In this document: positions 62,574 through 64,000 of the stretch, piece after piece
Layout: every line of letters starts with the position of its first letter
Numbering within the stretch: position 1 is the first letter of the stretch
Source of the DNA: Planctomonas psychrotolerans
Lineage (GTDB): Bacteria > Actinomycetota > Actinomycetes > Actinomycetales > Microbacteriaceae
Direction: 5' to 3'
Assembly (NCBI RefSeq): GCF_008642235.1
Contig: NZ_SJEV01000001.1
Coordinates: forward strand, 496,001-560,000
DNA length: 64,000 bases
Translations under genes and position numbers: made by a program
The notes under the pieces: generated by a model
What the model was told of the DNA's origin: nothing
Seen by the model: the letters and a program-made list of their open reading frames with translations, nothing else
Database searches by the model: none

Positions 62574-63725
62574 TCAGCCGGCGCGGCGGACGTCGATGGT
62601 GACACCGCTGCCGAGGTCGACCACGGTGCCCGCCACCACCGCCATGGGCTCGCCCGGACGGAGCCGCTGGGCGGACTGCCCGGGCAGGATCACCAGCGTG
62701 CCGTTGCGCGAGTGCAGATCGGTGATGACCACATGGTGGCCCTGGAGGGCGAACCGCACGTGATTGCGGGAGATGTGCCGGTCGCCCGGTACCGACACGA
62801 GTTCCGGTGCGAGTCCGCCGGATGCGGCGGTGGGAGATCTGCCCACGATGACCGGTCGATCGAGGTCGTGGCTGCTTCCCGTGGACAACCGCAACTGGTA
62901 CCCCGAGGGCCGAGAGCGGTGCTGACTGCTCTCCGCACCCTCTTGCCCGCCTCGAGCGGGCTCCGCGGGCTCCTCGCCGTCCTCACTGCCGCCGCCGACA
63001 CCGCCGCCGTCGGGAACTGACACAGGTGCCGACACGACGGTTCGCTCGTCCGCGGGGGGCTCCTCGACAGGAACGCCCTCGAGCGATCCGGACCCCGGCT
63101 GCGCACCGGAACCGCCACGCGCGGGCGCGGCATCCACGCTCCGCGGTGCCTCGGCACCGAGCGCGTCGCCGAGAACAGCATCCTCGACGGACGACTCCTC
63201 GAGCGGCACCGTCGAGGTGGCGTGCGAACAACCACCGCCGCTCGACCACACCGCGCGGGTCCACGCGGCCCCCGAGGCAAGGGGAAGCGGGATCAGTGCG
63301 TCCGCATCCTGCACGTCCGCATCCTGCACGTCGGCGGAGGGGTCGTCATCCACCAGCACCTCGAAGCCGACCGCGTTCGAGTAACTGCGTTCGAGCCACG
63401 TCGACACGTCCATGCCCGAGAGCGCCTGCGCCGCGCCCGTCGCGGGCGCGATACGCACGGTGACACCGCCGCGCACGATGACGCGCACGCTGTAGTGCTC
63501 CGCGGCCGGGTCGCTCCACTCGAGCAGCGCGAAGGGCGGCGTGTTCGAGAGCCCGTGGCCCGTCAACTCATCGAGAACCTCCTGGAACCCGGCCAGGGAG
63601 GAGATCCCCGCCCACAGCCGCTCGACGCTCGGAGCGTTCCCGGCCGTTCCCACGAGGAGCAGCCGTGCACCATCTGCCAGGGCGACCCACGCATCGACCG
63701 AGGCCGGGCGATAGTGCAGGGTCAC
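62574..63725 (-). CDS. FHA domain protein
   Basis: A 383-residue protein with a C-terminal FHA domain, a phosphothreonine-binding module: VIVGRSPTAASGG, then HISRNHVRFALQG, then DLHSRNGTLVILP (the conserved Arg, Ser-x-x-His-like and Asn residues). The N-terminal ~120 residues form an uncharacterised domain; the middle is Asp/Glu/Gly/Ser-rich and probably disordered, and includes a short duplicated DVQDA stretch. Adjacent to a PP2C phosphatase, it likely belongs to a Ser/Thr phosphorylation module continuing beyond the window. GTG start at 63725 follows the PP2C stop by 11 nt. Confidence 0.88.
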   Translation of the reverse strand: MTLHYRPASVDAWVALADGARLLLVGTAGNAPSVERLWAGISSLAGFQEVLDELTGHGLSNTPPFALLEWSDPAAEHYSVRVIVRGGVTVRIAPATGAAQALSGMDVSTWLERSYSNAVGFEVLVDDDPSADVQDADVQDADALIPLPLASGAAWTRAVWSSGGGCSHATSTVPLEESSVEDAVLGDALGAEAPRSVDAAPARGGSGAQPGSGSLEGVPVEEPPADERTVVSAPVSVPDGGGVGGGSEDGEEPAEPARGGQEGAESSQHRSRPSGYQLRLSTGSSHDLDRPVIVGRSPTAASGGLAPELVSVPGDRHISRNHVRFALQGHHVVITDLHSRNGTLVILPGQSAQRLRPGEPMAVVAGTVVDLGSGVTIDVRRAG

Positions 63726-63736
63726 GGCGTCGTTCC

Positions 63737-64000
63737 CTACGAGCGCGGAGCTGTGTCTTCGAGGCTCACGCCACGTCGCCGCCGTGCGTCCACGTCGGAC
63801 GCACCGCTGTGCGCATCGCCCGCCCCGACGCCGCTCGCCCCGCCGGCCATGGGTGCGAAATGCGACTCGACGACCACGACGGTGATGTTGTCGCGGCCCC
63901 CCGCGGTGACGGCCGCGTCGACGAGGGCCTGCGCGATGTCGGACACCGGGTCGGTCGACGTCCCATGCTCCGTCAGAACGGCGGCGATGTCGTCGTCGTT
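63737..64000 (-). CDS. PP2C-family Ser/Thr protein phosphatase, C-terminal part (5' end outside window)
   Basis: Only the last 87 residues are visible; the gene runs off the right edge. The diagnostic C-terminal PP2C motif is present: ALVDAAVTAGGRDNITVVVVES, in which the Gly-Arg-Asp-Asn segment supplies the metal-binding Asp. A low-complexity tail (GDAHSGASDVDARRRRG) follows. A PP2C next to an FHA protein suggests a eukaryotic-type kinase nearby beyond the edge. Confidence 0.85.
   Translation of the reverse strand, partial: NDDDIAAVLTEHGTSTDPVSDIAQALVDAAVTAGGRDNITVVVVESHFAPMAGGASGVGAGDAHSGASDVDARRRRGVSLEDTAPRS

Overview
The window is chromosomal DNA of a high-GC actinobacterium. Gene order and gene content fit Microbacteriaceae best: rpsB-tsf-pyrH-frr-cdsA, yraN-comM-dprA-xerC, a DUF2469 gene beside rnhB, a DUF3515 lipoprotein beside thiL, a non-F420 LLM oxidoreductase beside a GH13 enzyme, a cysteine-free L32, and frequent GTG/TTG starts. 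The family assignment is an inference from these features. I saw no rRNA, tRNA, CRISPR array, IS element, integrase island or prophage. Nearly everything is housekeeping.

Layout. 0.06-5 kb: DivIVA-repeat protein, cdsA, frr, pyrH, tsf, rpsB (all minus strand). 5.3-8.9 kb: sugar MFS porter, M23-family protein, Leu/Val-type dehydrogenase. 9.2-14.2 kb: xerC, a VOC protein, dprA, comM, yraN. 14.3-16 kb: a membrane exporter divergent from a MerR regulator. 16-23.4 kb: DUF2469, rnhB, lepB, rplS, a membrane protein, map, trmD, rimM, khpA, rpsP, a DMT transporter. 23.5-30.4 kb: YbdK-type glutamate-cysteine ligase, ffh, ftsY, LLM oxidoreductase, GH13 enzyme. 30.4-42.3 kb: smc, an SDR, a double-GNAT protein, mutM, rnc, rpmF, yceD, coaD, a VOC protein, recG. 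42.3-50.8 kb: a MoxR operon with two successive DUF58/transglutaminase pairs. 50.8-62 kb: acyl-CoA dehydrogenase, rsmD, thiL, DUF3515 lipoprotein, ddl, gpsA, plsC, murA, leuD, leuC. 62.6-64 kb: FHA protein and the C-terminus of a PP2C phosphatase. The genes cover translation, SRP/Sec export, chromosome maintenance and repair, and envelope precursor synthesis.

The most unusual layer is a dispersed family of short hairpin repeats of 23 nt: two 6-nt arms around an 11-nt core, TCGACAAGCTC or its complement. Every intergenic cluster lies just downstream of a gene 3' end, mostly between convergent genes. The arms change in matched pairs, so pairing is conserved while sequence is not. The repeats have also entered two conserved genes in frame: four copies at an exact 33-nt period in mutM, and several in smc.

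Other signals: (i) two divergent promoters at the MerR locus, each with a 19-bp spacer holding the same dyad at the same offset; (ii) a rimM gene with no ATG, GTG or TTG at the expected start, apparently using ATT over the khpA stop; (iii) a structured rplS leader behind a recognisable promoter; (iv) several probable leaderless mRNAs with a -10 box 6-7 nt before the start codon; (v) a strong inverted repeat upstream of leuCD.
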